The position numbers and the translations under genes were made by a program. From Gordonia sp. SID5947 (GTDB lineage: Bacteria > Actinomycetota > Actinomycetes > Mycobacteriales > Mycobacteriaceae), in the NCBI RefSeq assembly GCF_009862785.1, contig NZ_WWHU01000001.1, forward strand, positions 3,348,001 through 3,412,000: a DNA stretch of 64,000 bases. Direction: 5' to 3'. Position 1 is the first letter of the stretch. The number at the start of each line of letters is the position of its first letter. Of the stretch, positions 36,713-45,776 are shown in pieces. The notes beneath the pieces were generated by a model. That model made no database searches. It saw only the letters and a list, made by a program, of their open reading frames with translations, and was not told the DNA's origin.

Positions 36713-38236
36713 TCAGAAGAAGCCCTTGGCGTTCTGAGCGTAACCAACCAGCAGGTTCTTCGTCTGCTGATAGTGCTCGAGCATCATCAGGTGGTTCTCC
36801 CGGCCGATGCCCGACTGCTTGTAACCGCCGAAGGCCGCGTGCGCCGGGTAGTCGTGATAGGTGTTGGTCCACACCCGGCCGGCCTGGATCTCCCGGCCCG
36901 CCCGATACGCGGTCGCACCGTCACGGGTCCACACGCCTGCACCGAGTCCGTACAGGGTGTCGTTGGCGATGCCGATGGCCTCGGAGTAGTCCTTGAAGCT
37001 GGTCACCGCCAGGACCGGACCGAAGATCTCCTCCTGGAAGATGCGCATCTGATTCTTGCCACCGAAGACGGTCGGCTTGATGTAGTAGCCACCCGACAGG
37101 TCGCCACCGAGATCGGCGATCTCGCCACCGACCAGGACCTCCGCACCTTCTTCCTTGCCGATGGCCAGATAGGAGTTGATCTTCTCGAACTGGTCGTTGG
37201 AGGCCTGCGCGCCCATCATGGTGTCGGTGTCGAGCGGGTTGCCCTGCTTGATCTGCTTCACCCGGTCGATTGCCTTGCCCAGGAAGTCGTCGTAGATGTT
37301 TTCCTGGATCAGTGCACGGCTCGGGCAGGTGCAGACCTCGCCCTGGTTGAGCGCGAACATCGTGAATCCTTCGAGCGCCCGGTCGAGGAAACCGTCGTCG
37401 GAGCTCATCACATCGTCGAAGAAGATGTTCGGGCTCTTGCCACCGAGTTCCAGCGTCACCGGGATCAGGTTCTCGGATGCGTACTGCGCGATCAGACGCC
37501 CGGTGGTGGTCTCACCGGTGAACGCGATCTTGCGGATGCGGTTGCTCGAGGCGAGCGGCTTGCCTGCCTCCACGCCGAAGCCGTTGACCACGTTCACCAC
37601 ACCCGCCGGGAGCAGATCCGAGATCAGGCTCATCACGTACAGGATCGACGCGGGTGTCTGCTCCGCAGGCTTCAGCACGACGGCGTTGCCCGCGGCGAGG
37701 GCGGGAGCGAGCTTCCACACCGCCATCAGGATCGGGAAGTTCCACGGGATGATCTGACCGACCACGCCGAGCGGCTCGTGGAAGTGATAGGCGACGGTGT
37801 CCTCGTCGACCTCGGAGATGGAGCCCTCCTGCGCGCGCAGTGCGCCGGCAAAGTAGCGGAAATGATCCACCGCGAGCGGGATGTCGGCGGCGAGGCACTC
37901 GCGAACGGCCTTGCCGTTGTCCCACGATTCCGCGACGGCGATCTTCTCGAGGTTCTCCTCGATGCGGTCGGCGATGCGCAGGAGCACCAGGGATCGCTCG
38001 GCGACCGACGTCTTGCCCCACTGGGGCGCGGCCTTGTGCGCAGCATCCAGCGCGAGGTCGATGTCCTCGGCGGTCGACCGGGCGACCTCGCAGAACGTCT
38101 TGCCGTCCACCGGTGACGGATTCTCGAAATACTGGCCCTTCACCGGCGGGGTCCACTGACCACCGATCCAGTTGTCGTAACGGGACTCGTAGCTCATCAC
38201 CGATCCATCGGTGCCCGGCTTCGCGTAGACGGTCAT
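36713..38236 (-). CDS. Aldehyde dehydrogenase (ExaC/AcoD-like)
   Basis: A 507-residue NAD-dependent aldehyde dehydrogenase that oxidises aldehydes such as acetaldehyde to the acid. Features: [20 protein letters not shown] (nucleotide-binding start), FTGETTTGR, catalytic Glu in [11 protein letters not shown], catalytic Cys in NQGEVCTC, and [12 protein letters not shown] near the C-terminus. ATG 38236 has GAGGAG upstream; a long in-frame extension back to 39358 lies in the opposite-strand gene and is not coding. It is cotranscribed with DUF779. Three phased GTTGCA words lie 100-136 bp upstream and may bind an activator. Confidence 0.92.
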   Translation of the reverse strand: MTVYAKPGTDGSVMSYESRYDNWIGGQWTPPVKGQYFENPSPVDGKTFCEVARSTAEDIDLALDAAHKAAPQWGKTSVAERSLVLLRIADRIEENLEKIAVAESWDNGKAVRECLAADIPLAVDHFRYFAGALRAQEGSISEVDEDTVAYHFHEPLGVVGQIIPWNFPILMAVWKLAPALAAGNAVVLKPAEQTPASILYVMSLISDLLPAGVVNVVNGFGVEAGKPLASSNRIRKIAFTGETTTGRLIAQYASENLIPVTLELGGKSPNIFFDDVMSSDDGFLDRALEGFTMFALNQGEVCTCPSRALIQENIYDDFLGKAIDRVKQIKQGNPLDTDTMMGAQASNDQFEKINSYLAIGKEEGAEVLVGGEIADLGGDLSGGYYIKPTVFGGKNQMRIFQEEIFGPVLAVTSFKDYSEAIGIANDTLYGLGAGVWTRDGATAYRAGREIQAGRVWTNTYHDYPAHAAFGGYKQSGIGRENHLMMLEHYQQTKNLLVGYAQNAKGFF

Positions 38237-38335
38237 CTGGTGCTCCTCAGTGTTGTCCGATCGAGGTGTCTGGGTTGTCGCATGCGCCACGTGATGAACC
38301 ACATGTGATCTGCTACACACACTACGAGGGAGCCG

Positions 38336-38372
38336 GTTGCACCTACGTTGCAGCCGGGTACACAACGTTGCA
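38336..38372. promoter_or_regulatory. Three phased GTTGCA repeats
   Basis: GTTGCA occurs at 38336, 38347 and 38367, spaced 11 and 20 bp, that is about one and two helical turns. The last two copies extend to ACGTTGCA. They lie between the divergent aldehyde dehydrogenase and LLM genes. Confidence 0.45.
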
Positions 38373-38461
38373 ACGATCCGTATGCACTGGTCACCAGGGC
38401 TTTTTCGGGATGCGGACATCGTTCGATGACTTAGGCCGCAAGCTTGGGCAGACTGGAGAAC

Positions 38462-39268
38462 ATGACCTTCACCGCACGAGATTTCCCTGTCCGTATCGGC
38501 GTCCAACTCCAGCCGCAGCATGCTCCTCGGTATTCGATGATCCGCGACGCCGTCCGGCGCGCCGAGGACATGGGCGTCGACATCGCCTTCAACTGGGACC
38601 ACTTCTATCCGCTCTACGGCGATCCCGACGGTGAACACTTCGAGTGCTGGACGATGCTGGGAGCCTGGGCCGAACAGACGAGTCGCGTGGAGATCGGCGC
38701 ACTCGTCACCTGCAATTCGTACCGGAACCCCGAGTTGCTGGCCGACATGGCACGCACGGTCGACCACATGTCCGACGGCAGGCTCATCCTCGGCATCGGG
38801 TCGGGTTGGTTCGAGAAGGACTATGACGAGTACGGCTACGACTTCGGTACCGCGGGCAGCCGGCTCGACGATCTCGGCGCGTCGTTGCCTCGGATCAGTG
38901 CCCGGCTCGGCAAGCTCAATCCGGCGCCGACTCGCGACATACCGGTCCTGATCGGGGGCGGTGGCGAGAAGAAGACGCTGCGTCACGTCGCCGAGTACGC
39001 GAACATCTGGCACTACTTCGTCGATGTGCCGAGCTACGAACGCAAGTCCGGGATCCTCGCCGACCACTGTGAGAAGGCCGGGCGGGATCCGAACGCCATC
39101 GAACACTCCGCCGGTGTGCAGGGGAAGACCCCCGACGACGCCATCCGCGAGGCCGAGCAACTCGTGGCCGCCGGGATCTCGTTGATCACCGTCGGGTCGT
39201 CGGGACCCGACTACGATCTCAGCGTCCTCGAAGCGGTCTGCAAGTGGCGGGATTCGCAGAACAGCTGA
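38462..39268 (+). CDS. F420-dependent LLM-class oxidoreductase
   Basis: A 268-residue luciferase-like TIM-barrel enzyme. The N-terminus [20 protein letters not shown], the segment [40 protein letters not shown] and the C-terminal [13 protein letters not shown] are typical of the F420-dependent subgroup in Mycobacteriales (Rv0953c-like). The cofactor is inferred from the subgroup. ATG 38462 has GGAGA 5 nt upstream. Divergent from the aldehyde dehydrogenase; substrate unknown. Confidence 0.87.
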   Translation: MTFTARDFPVRIGVQLQPQHAPRYSMIRDAVRRAEDMGVDIAFNWDHFYPLYGDPDGEHFECWTMLGAWAEQTSRVEIGALVTCNSYRNPELLADMARTVDHMSDGRLILGIGSGWFEKDYDEYGYDFGTAGSRLDDLGASLPRISARLGKLNPAPTRDIPVLIGGGGEKKTLRHVAEYANIWHYFVDVPSYERKSGILADHCEKAGRDPNAIEHSAGVQGKTPDDAIREAEQLVAAGISLITVGSSGPDYDLSVLEAVCKWRDSQNS

Positions 39269-39314
39269 CCGACACCCGATGACCGGGCCGCGCCGGCGCG
39301 TCGGGCCGTCCGGA

Positions 39315-39320
39315 TAGATT
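39315..39320 (+). promoter_or_regulatory. -10 box TAGATT, leaderless start
   Basis: TAGATT ends 7 nt before ATG 39328. Confidence 0.5.
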
Positions 39321-39327
39321 GGAGCCC

Positions 39328-41406
39328 ATGCTTTCCACCGCACGGTTGCTCTCGTCACCCCGATGGAAGTCCCGACTCGCCGGCGCCCGCGCTGCCACGG
39401 CTGTCATCCGTCTCGGCCTCGTCGTCCTGGCCGCCGCAACAGCGCTGGTCGGCCCGGCGCTCGTCGCCGGCCTCGGCGGGTCGGCGCACGCCGAACCGCC
39501 GTCACGGCTGCCCACACAGGTCGTCGACTCGGCCAATGTGCTGACCACCGCGCAGCGCGATCGCCTGCAGAATTCGATCGATCAGCTCTACACCGATCAC
39601 GAGGTACAGCTCTGGGTGGTCTACGTACGGGACTTCGGCGGGCTCACCGCCCAACAATGGGCGGAGCAGACCGTGGCCGAGAGCAACCTCGGCGACCGAG
39701 ACGTGCTCCTGGCGGTGGCCGCCGACGACCGCGCGTACTACTTCGACTCACCCGAGTCGATCGACGGCCTCGATCAGGACGCACTCGACGACATCGCCCG
39801 CGGCGACATCGTGCCGGCCCTGAAGAACAGCGACTGGGCGGGAGCCGGACAAGCCGCCGTCACCGGGATCTCCGACGCCATGACGCCGTCGCACACGGGC
39901 GCGATCACCGCCGCGGCCGTCGGTGGTGTCGTCGTGGTCGGTGGCGCCGGCGCCCTCTTCTACACCCGGCGGCGCAAGCGCAGGCAGATCGACGCCGGCC
40001 TCGAGGCCATGCGCGAACAGGAACTCACCGGAGATCAACTCATCGCCCAACCGCTCGAGGTGCTCGATCCCTGGTCGCGCGAGGTCCTCACCGACACGGA
40101 CAACGCGATCCGGACCAGTGAGGAGGAGTTGCAGCTCGCGGTGAGTGAGTTCGGTGACACGGAGACGACGCCCTTCTCCGACGCGTTGACGAAGGCCAAG
40201 AAGGGACTCGCCGAATCGTTCGTGCTGCGCCAGCGCCTCGACGATGCGATTTCGGAGACCCCCGACGAACAGCGGTCCATGCTCGTCCAGATCATCACCA
40301 CGTGCACCGATGTCGACGCCGCTCTCGACGCGCAGGTGGAGAGCTTCGACGCGATGCGCAACCTGCTCATCAACGCCGACTCCCGATTGGCCGAGTTGAC
40401 CCAGAAGATCGTTGCCGTGCGGGCACGGATCGAGCAGTCCCAGAATCAGCTCGACACGCTGATCGCCGAGCACGGGGAGACGGTGCTGGCCTCGATCACC
40501 AACAACATCACCCTCGCCCACGAGGAGCTGGACTTCGCCGAGCACAGTGCCGACCAGGGCCGAGAAGCAGCCGAGGCCCCGGCGGGCGAGCAGGGACCGG
40601 CGGTCGCCGCGATCCGTTCGGCCGAGGGCGCACTCGAGCAGGCGAACAGGTTGCTCGACGCGATCGACAACGCCGACCGCAACATCGCGGCCGCTCACTC
40701 CCGGATGCCCGCATTGATCGACGAGGTGGAGGGCGAACTGACCGAGGCCGCGGCACTCACCGCCGATGGTGGCCCCGCCCTGGCGACCGCGGTGTCGTCG
40801 GCGACAGAGGCGCTCTCGGCCGCCCGCTCCGGCTTCGCCGACGACCCACTGGGCACCTTCACCGCGCTCATCGACGCCGACGCCGAACTCGACCGGGCCC
40901 TCGATTCCGCACGATCGGCTTCCGCAGAGCGCCGGCGCCGCTCCGAACTGCTCACCGCCGCGATGACTTCGGCCCACGCGAAGGTCTCCGCTGCGAGCGA
41001 CTTCATCTCGACCCGACGCGGCGCGATCCAGTCGATCGCCCGCACCCGGTTGTCCGAGGCACAGCGGCTCCTGCAGGAAGCAGACGAGGCCTCGGCCACG
41101 GATCCGGCCAAGGCGTCCGACGCGGCGCGACGGGCCGGTTCACTCGCCGACCAGGCGCTGATGGCCGCCCAGGGCGACGTCGCCCAGTGGCACCAGAATC
41201 AGCAACCACATCAGACCGGCGGTTCGGTCACCGGGGCCGTACTCGGCGGCATCCTCGTCGACAGCTTCCTCCGCGGCGGGATGGGCGGGGGCCGTGGTTG
41301 GGGCGGCGGATTCGGGGGCGGTGGCTACGGGAGTGGCGGCCGCAGCCCGGGCTCCTTCGGCGGGTCGGGTACCTCAGGTCGGATCGGCGTCGGCGGGCGC
41401 TTCTGA
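39328..41406 (+). CDS. TPM-domain membrane protein with glycine-rich tail
   Basis: A 692-residue exported protein. A signal or anchor (about 20-55, ending GGSAHAEPP) is followed by a TPM domain (about 60-180, with [20 protein letters not shown] and [11 protein letters not shown]). A membrane segment lies near 190-212 ([20 protein letters not shown]), then a long Ala/Glu-rich helical region (about 215-620). The tail is Gly-rich, with [16 protein letters not shown] domains occur in exported proteins linked to membrane-protein quality control and some phosphatase-like activities. The layout matches Mycobacteriales TPM proteins. The leaderless ATG is favoured over TTG 39319. Confidence 0.85.
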   Translation: MLSTARLLSSPRWKSRLAGARAATAVIRLGLVVLAAATALVGPALVAGLGGSAHAEPPSRLPTQVVDSANVLTTAQRDRLQNSIDQLYTDHEVQLWVVYVRDFGGLTAQQWAEQTVAESNLGDRDVLLAVAADDRAYYFDSPESIDGLDQDALDDIARGDIVPALKNSDWAGAGQAAVTGISDAMTPSHTGAITAAAVGGVVVVGGAGALFYTRRRKRRQIDAGLEAMREQELTGDQLIAQPLEVLDPWSREVLTDTDNAIRTSEEELQLAVSEFGDTETTPFSDALTKAKKGLAESFVLRQRLDDAISETPDEQRSMLVQIITTCTDVDAALDAQVESFDAMRNLLINADSRLAELTQKIVAVRARIEQSQNQLDTLIAEHGETVLASITNNITLAHEELDFAEHSADQGREAAEAPAGEQGPAVAAIRSAEGALEQANRLLDAIDNADRNIAAAHSRMPALIDEVEGELTEAAALTADGGPALATAVSSATEALSAARSGFADDPLGTFTALIDADAELDRALDSARSASAERRRRSELLTAAMTSAHAKVSAASDFISTRRGAIQSIARTRLSEAQRLLQEADEASATDPAKASDAARRAGSLADQALMAAQGDVAQWHQNQQPHQTGGSVTGAVLGGILVDSFLRGGMGGGRGWGGGFGGGGYGSGGRSPGSFGGSGTSGRIGVGGRF

Positions 41407-41425
41407 CACGCCCTGGTCGTCCGGT

Positions 41426-41447
41426 GTTCACGCGCTGATCCACACGG
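41426..41447 (+). promoter_or_regulatory. Possible PHO-box-like direct repeat
   Basis: GTTCAC and GATCCAC are spaced exactly 11 bp apart, like the two units of an actinobacterial PHO box, 73-94 bp upstream of phoX. The second unit is a poor match, so this is only a weak candidate. Confidence 0.2.
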
Positions 41448-41519
41448 GTTTCCTTTCCCTCCCTAACGTTCGGGCAGTTCTCGATTCAGCCCACAGAGAG
41501 CGTCCCGGGGAGGGTCCAC

Positions 41520-43607
41520 GTGCGTATTCCGTTGCAGCTGTTCGCGTCGTCCGGAGAGGATGTCGGCCGGTCGGCACGTGCCCACGTGACCTGCCGGTAC
41601 AAATGCGGCGAAGCCTGCTGGCATCAGCCCGGCAACACCAGCGACAACCCCTACTTCCGGGATCTGTTGCGCGCCGGCGCCTCCCGCCGGGCTGTGCTCC
41701 GCTCATCGGCCGGTGCGGCCATCGCACTCGGCGCGACGTCGCTGCTCGCGGCGTGCGGCTCGGACGATGCCGGTGGCACCGACAGTTCGGCCGTCCCCGA
41801 CGGCACTCCCCCGCCCGGGATGAACTTCGATCCGGTCGTGCCCAATACCGAAGATGCCCTGGTGATTCCGGATGGCTACACCCAGCGGACGGTGATCCGC
41901 TGGGGTGATCCGGTGATCCCGGGCGCGCCTGCGTTCGATTTCGCGAATCAGACGCCCGAGGCGCAGGCGAAGCAGTTCGGCTACAACAACGACTTCGCCG
42001 GGCTGATCCCCGTCGACGGAGTGGCCAACCACCACTACCTCGTGTGCAACCAGGAGTACACGACCGAAGAGTTCATGTTCACCGGCTACAAGCCGAAGGA
42101 GCCCACCGAGCAGCAGGCGCTGATCTCGATGGCGGCGCACGGGATCACGGTCGTCGAGGTCGCGGCGACGCCCGGCACCGGCGCTTTGACGCCCATTGTG
42201 GGACAACGGAACCGCCGCATCACCGCATCCACGCCGATCCGACTGACCGGCCCCGCCGCGGGCAGCGAGTTCGTGACGACCTCCGCCGATCCGGCGGGCA
42301 CCACCGTGCTGGGCACCATCGCCAACTGCTCTGGCGGGCTCACCCCCTGGGGCACCATGCTCTCCGGCGAGGAGAACTACAACAACTACTTCGCCAACGC
42401 GAGCAGTGTCACCGATGCGGCCGCCAAGGACCGGCTCGATCGGTACAGCTTCGAAGACGACGCCGATTACCACCAGTGGGCCCGATTCGACAAGCGTTTC
42501 GATCTCGCCCGGGAACCCAACGAGGCCAACCGGTTCGGGTATGTCGTGGAGGTCGATCCGCATGATCCGGCTTCGATGCCGGTCAAGCACAGCGCACTCG
42601 GACGGCTCAAACACGAGTCCGCGACGATTCATGTGGTGTCGTCGGGCCCCGATGCCGGTACCGTGGTGGCCTACAGCGGAGACGACGAACGGTTCGAGTA
42701 CATCTACAAGTTCGTGTCGTCCCGCCGGATCAAGACCGGCCTGTCGCAGACGGCACGCACACACAACCTGGGCATTCTCGACGAGGGAACGCTGTACGTG
42801 GCGTCGTTCACCGGAAACGAACCGGACGCGATCGACGGCAGCGGAAAGCTCCCGCCCAGTGGATCATTCGCCGGACGCGGGGTATGGCATCCACTGCTCA
42901 CCGTCGGCGCCGACGGTACTTCGCGTTCCCACGTCGATGGCATGAACCCCGCGGAGGTCGCGGTGTTCACCCGCGTCGCGGCCGACAAGGCAGGCGCCAC
43001 CAAGATGGATCGCCCCGAGGACATCGAACCGCACCCGCGTACCGGCAAGGTCTATTGCGCATTGACCAACAACAGCAAGCGCGGCACCGAGGGCAAGGCC
43101 GGCGCCGACAGCGCCAATCCGCGCAACGAGAACAAGAACGGCCAGGTCATCGAGATCACCGACAACCACGCCGGCACCGACTTCACCTGGGATCTGCTGC
43201 TCGTCTGCGGTGACCCCGCGGAGGCCGACACATACTTCGGCGGCTTCGACAAGACCAAGGTCAGTCCGATCTCCTGCCCTGACAACGTCGCGTTCGATCC
43301 GCACGGGAACCTGTGGATCTCCACCGACGGCAACGCACTCGACACCAACGACGGGCTGTTCGCCGTCGCCCTCGACGGCGATCGCCGCGGTGAGACCAAG
43401 CAGTTCCTGACGGTACCGATGGGCGCCGAGACGTGCGGGCCGATCATCGACCGCGACCGAGTGCTGGTGTGCGTGCAGCATCCGGGCGAACTCGACGACC
43501 ACTCCGCCGACAATCCGGCTTCGCATTGGCCGGACGGCGGCACGAGCCAGCCCCGACCAGCGGTGGTCGCCATCTGGCGCGACGGCGGTTCGCCGATCGG
43601 CGTCTGA
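41520..43607 (+). CDS. phoX: PhoX-family phosphatase (DUF839)
   Basis: A 695-residue exported alkaline-phosphatase-like protein. After a 54-residue N-region a Tat-like motif SRRAVLRS (Arg56-Arg57) leads into a hydrophobic stretch ending in a lipobox-like LLAAC (Cys79), so it may be a Tat-exported lipoprotein. The PhoX/DUF839 core includes GVANHHYLVCNQEYT, NCSGGLTPWGTMLSGEEN, GYVVEVDPHDP, MDRPEDIEPHP and PDNVAFDPHGNLWISTDGN, which bind the Ca/Fe cofactor in known PhoX. The GTG has GGGGAGG upstream. Expression is expected under phosphate limitation. Confidence 0.9.
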   Translation: MRIPLQLFASSGEDVGRSARAHVTCRYKCGEACWHQPGNTSDNPYFRDLLRAGASRRAVLRSSAGAAIALGATSLLAACGSDDAGGTDSSAVPDGTPPPGMNFDPVVPNTEDALVIPDGYTQRTVIRWGDPVIPGAPAFDFANQTPEAQAKQFGYNNDFAGLIPVDGVANHHYLVCNQEYTTEEFMFTGYKPKEPTEQQALISMAAHGITVVEVAATPGTGALTPIVGQRNRRITASTPIRLTGPAAGSEFVTTSADPAGTTVLGTIANCSGGLTPWGTMLSGEENYNNYFANASSVTDAAAKDRLDRYSFEDDADYHQWARFDKRFDLAREPNEANRFGYVVEVDPHDPASMPVKHSALGRLKHESATIHVVSSGPDAGTVVAYSGDDERFEYIYKFVSSRRIKTGLSQTARTHNLGILDEGTLYVASFTGNEPDAIDGSGKLPPSGSFAGRGVWHPLLTVGADGTSRSHVDGMNPAEVAVFTRVAADKAGATKMDRPEDIEPHPRTGKVYCALTNNSKRGTEGKAGADSANPRNENKNGQVIEITDNHAGTDFTWDLLLVCGDPAEADTYFGGFDKTKVSPISCPDNVAFDPHGNLWISTDGNALDTNDGLFAVALDGDRRGETKQFLTVPMGAETCGPIIDRDRVLVCVQHPGELDDHSADNPASHWPDGGTSQPRPAVVAIWRDGGSPIGV

Positions 43608-43613
43608 GGACCG

Positions 43614-43838
43614 CTAGGAGCCCTTGCGCCCGACGACGAAGTAGGCGATCGGACCGAAGTAGTTGACGAAGCTCAAGCCCACCCACAGCGGCTTGGGTCC
43701 GTTGACCTGGCCCGCCGGTCGCCGCTTGAGATCGCGCAACGCGGCACCCTGGAGAATGAACTGGGCCACCGCGCCGACGATGATCAGAGCGCGCGACCTG
43801 GTCGGGAGATCCGAGAACCTTTTCGAAGAGCCTGTCAT
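43614..43838 (-). CDS. Small PLDc_N-domain membrane protein
   Basis: A 74-residue protein with two hydrophobic segments (about 14-30 and 50-68). Its C-terminal WVGLSFVNYFGPIAYFVVGRK is the usual PLDc_N signature found in small membrane proteins and before cardiolipin synthases. It lacks any catalytic HKD motif, so it is not an enzyme itself. TACTGT ends 7 nt before ATG 43838, suggesting a leaderless message. It is divergent from the MarR-type gene, and the 29-bp operator between them should control both. Confidence 0.78.
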   Translation of the reverse strand: MTGSSKRFSDLPTRSRALIIVGAVAQFILQGAALRDLKRRPAGQVNGPKPLWVGLSFVNYFGPIAYFVVGRKGS

Positions 43839-43845
43839 ACAGTTC

Positions 43846-43851
43846 ACAGTA
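43846..43851 (-). promoter_or_regulatory. -10 box TACTGT, leaderless start
   Basis: On the minus strand TACTGT ends 7 nt before the ATG of the PLDc_N gene. Its -35 region falls in the MarR operator. Confidence 0.45.
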
Positions 43852-43864
43852 GACAGCCTTTTAT

Positions 43865-43893
43865 TTCGCAAGCCTAAGTATTAGGGTTGCGAA
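43865..43893. promoter_or_regulatory. MarR operator, 29-bp near-perfect dyad
   Basis: Outer arms TTCGCAA (43865-43871) and TTGCGAA (43887-43893) enclose inner arms CCTAA (43873-43877) and TTAGG (43881-43885). Only the base pair at 43872/43886 and the 3-nt centre break symmetry. It covers the TAGGGT -10 of the marR-type gene and ends 1 nt before its GTG. Confidence 0.8.
43882..43887 (+). promoter_or_regulatory. -10 box TAGGGT inside the MarR operator
   Basis: TAGGGT ends 7 nt before GTG 43895, so binding to the operator would block the polymerase directly. Confidence 0.5.
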
Positions 43894-43894
43894 T

Positions 43895-44365
43895 GTGTCT
43901 GATTCAGAGGTCTCCGATCTGGCCGTCGCCCTGCGCCCGATACTCACCAGGCTCTACTTGGCATTACGCCGACGCACCCCGATCGCCGAGTACTCCGCCG
44001 CCCAGGCGTCCGCGCTGGCGGTCCTCCTCGACAACGGTCCCATGCGGATGGGTGAACTCGCCGACCGCGAGTCCATTCGTATGCCGACGGCGACCGCGCT
44101 GATCGACGGCCTCACCAGGAACGGTCTCGCCGAGCGGCGCCCCGACCCGGCCGACCGTCGAGCCGTGCTCGTCGGACTGACCGACCACGGGCGGTCCGTT
44201 CTCGAAGGGGTCCGGGGCCGACGGGACAGCATCCTGACCGCGGCGTTGTCCGAACTCGACGACGCCGAGCGCGCGGCCCTCGCCGCCGCGGCCCCCGCCC
44301 TGCAGGCACTCCGCGAACAACTCGACGCGGTCCCCGCGCACAGCGAGATCGCATCGGACGAATGA
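43895..44365 (+). CDS. MarR-family transcriptional regulator
   Basis: A 156-residue winged-helix repressor. The DNA-binding region (about 32-100) reads SAAQASALAVLLDNGPMRMG, then ELADRESIRMPTATALIDGL, and the wing is RRPDPADRRAVLVGLTDHG. Predicted leaderless GTG start. It is followed 16 bp later by an MFS transporter, so the module looks like a self-regulated efflux system induced by a small aromatic or phenolic ligand, as for other MarR proteins. Confidence 0.9.
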   Translation: MSDSEVSDLAVALRPILTRLYLALRRRTPIAEYSAAQASALAVLLDNGPMRMGELADRESIRMPTATALIDGLTRNGLAERRPDPADRRAVLVGLTDHGRSVLEGVRGRRDSILTAALSELDDAERAALAAAAPALQALREQLDAVPAHSEIASDE

Positions 44366-44381
44366 CGAATCCGAGGAAAGC

Positions 44382-45664
44382 ATGACAGTCACCGAGGACC
44401 GGTCCGTGCCCACAGTGCAGACCGACGAACAACATCACCACCCGTCCCTGCTGGAGACCTTTCGGCAACAGCCCCGCGCGGTGTGGGTCACCGCTTTTGC
44501 CGCCGTCATCGCCTTCATGGGCATCGGCCTGGTGGACCCCATCCTCAACACGATTCGCGAGGAGCTCAACGCCCCGCCCTCCAAACTGACCCTGTTGTTC
44601 GCCGTCTACCTCGGCGTGCAGGTGGTGGCGATGCTGATCACCGGTTGGGCTGCCTATCGGTTCGGGCCCAAGCGAACCCTGACCGTCGGATTGACGCTGA
44701 TCGTGGTCGCCGCGGGCGTCTCGACCTTCGCAGGCAACATCGACCAGCTCATCGCGCTGCGCGTGCTGTGGGGTCTGGGCAACGCGCTGTTCATGGCGAC
44801 CGCGCTCGCCTTCATCGTCGGCGCCGCCCGCGGCGGTCAGCACGGCGCCATCCTGCTGTACGAGGCCGCACTCGGCGTCGGCCTGGCGGTCGGGCCGCTG
44901 GTCGGCGCACTGCTGGGTGCGTGGACGTGGCGCGGACCGTTCGGTGGCACCGCCCTGCTCATGCTCATCGGGCGGTGCTGTGCGCGCTCATGCTGCCCAA
45001 GGACGGACCCCGCGGTGACCGCGTCGCCGTCAGCGTCGTCGACCCGATCAAGGCCCTGCGCAACCGAACGCTGTTGCTCACCTCGATCGGCTCGGCGTTC
45101 TACACCGGTGCGCTGTTCACCGTCATCGCGTACGCACCGCTGGCCATGGGTCTCTCCCCGATCCCGGCCGGCATGGTCTTCTTCGGCTGGGGCCTGCTGA
45201 CCGCGGTCTCGGGCGTCTTCGTGGCGCCACGGATCGCAGATGCACTCGGCCAGAAGGGCGGCGTCGTCGTCGCAGTCGGCGGCTACGGCGTCACGATGGC
45301 ACTCGCGGGCGTCGGGGTGATCGCCGGGCAGGTGTGGTTGACCGGACTTGCCATCGTGCTGTCAGGTCTGCCGTCGGGCATTCTCAACACCCTGTTCACC
45401 GGTGTCGCGATGTCGTCGGCCGATCCGAACAAGCCGCGTTCGGTCGCGAGCGCCGGGTACAGCTTCCTGCGCTGGATGGGTGGTGCGGCATCGGCGGTGA
45501 TGGTCGCCTACCTCGCCGAGTGGTTCGCGCCGTCGGCCCCGTTCTGGTTCGCGGTCGCCTACTGCGCCATCGCAGTGGGTGCGGTCTCCCTCGTCCGATC
45601 GGCCAGAGCCGACTCTCACCACGTGGCGCAAGACGCCGCGCTCGTCGGCGCCGAGGAGTACTGA
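44382..45664 (+). pseudogene. MFS transporter of the MarR module, broken by a single-base frameshift
   Basis: The first frame codes the N-terminal half of a major facilitator (HPSLLETFRQQPRAVWVTAF, GIGLVDPILNTI, WAAYRFGPKRT). After TALLMLIG it degrades. The neighbouring frame continues AVLCALMLPKDGP through the second half to GAEEY at 45664. One extra G in the run at 44970-44972 restores LMLIGAVLCALMLPKDGP and a 427-residue protein with about 12 membrane segments. AGGAAAG precedes the ATG. Probably a drug or metabolite exporter controlled by the upstream MarR protein. The lesion fits the homopolymer pattern seen three other times in this window. Confidence 0.85.
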
Positions 45665-45678
45665 CGTTCTTCCCGGCT

Positions 45679-45749
45679 ACGCGTTCTTCCCCGGGTACGC
45701 GTTCTTCCCCGAATACATGCGGGGGAAGAGTCGATACCCGGGGAAGAAC
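45679..45749. terminator. Tandem-repeat nested hairpin between convergent genes
   Basis: Two 18-bp tandem units (ACGCGTTCTTCCCCGGGT and a variant, 45679-45714) are followed by their complement. The outer stem is perfect over 15 bp (45683-45697 with 45735-45749) and an inner stem pairs TCTTCCCC (45703-45710) with GGGGAAGA (45722-45729). It should terminate both the MFS and the glucosylglycerate hydrolase genes. Confidence 0.75.
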
Positions 45750-45776
45750 CCCGGCAACGGCTGGTCCGGCAACGGG

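Noticed and set aside
36578..38116. 512-codon plus-strand open frame opposite the aldehyde dehydrogenase
   Set aside because: Shadow of an unmistakable dehydrogenase.
38237..39358. In-frame upstream extension of the aldehyde dehydrogenase
   Set aside because: It overlaps the LLM oxidoreductase on the other strand, and the ATG at 38236 has a strong ribosome binding site and a family-typical N-terminus.
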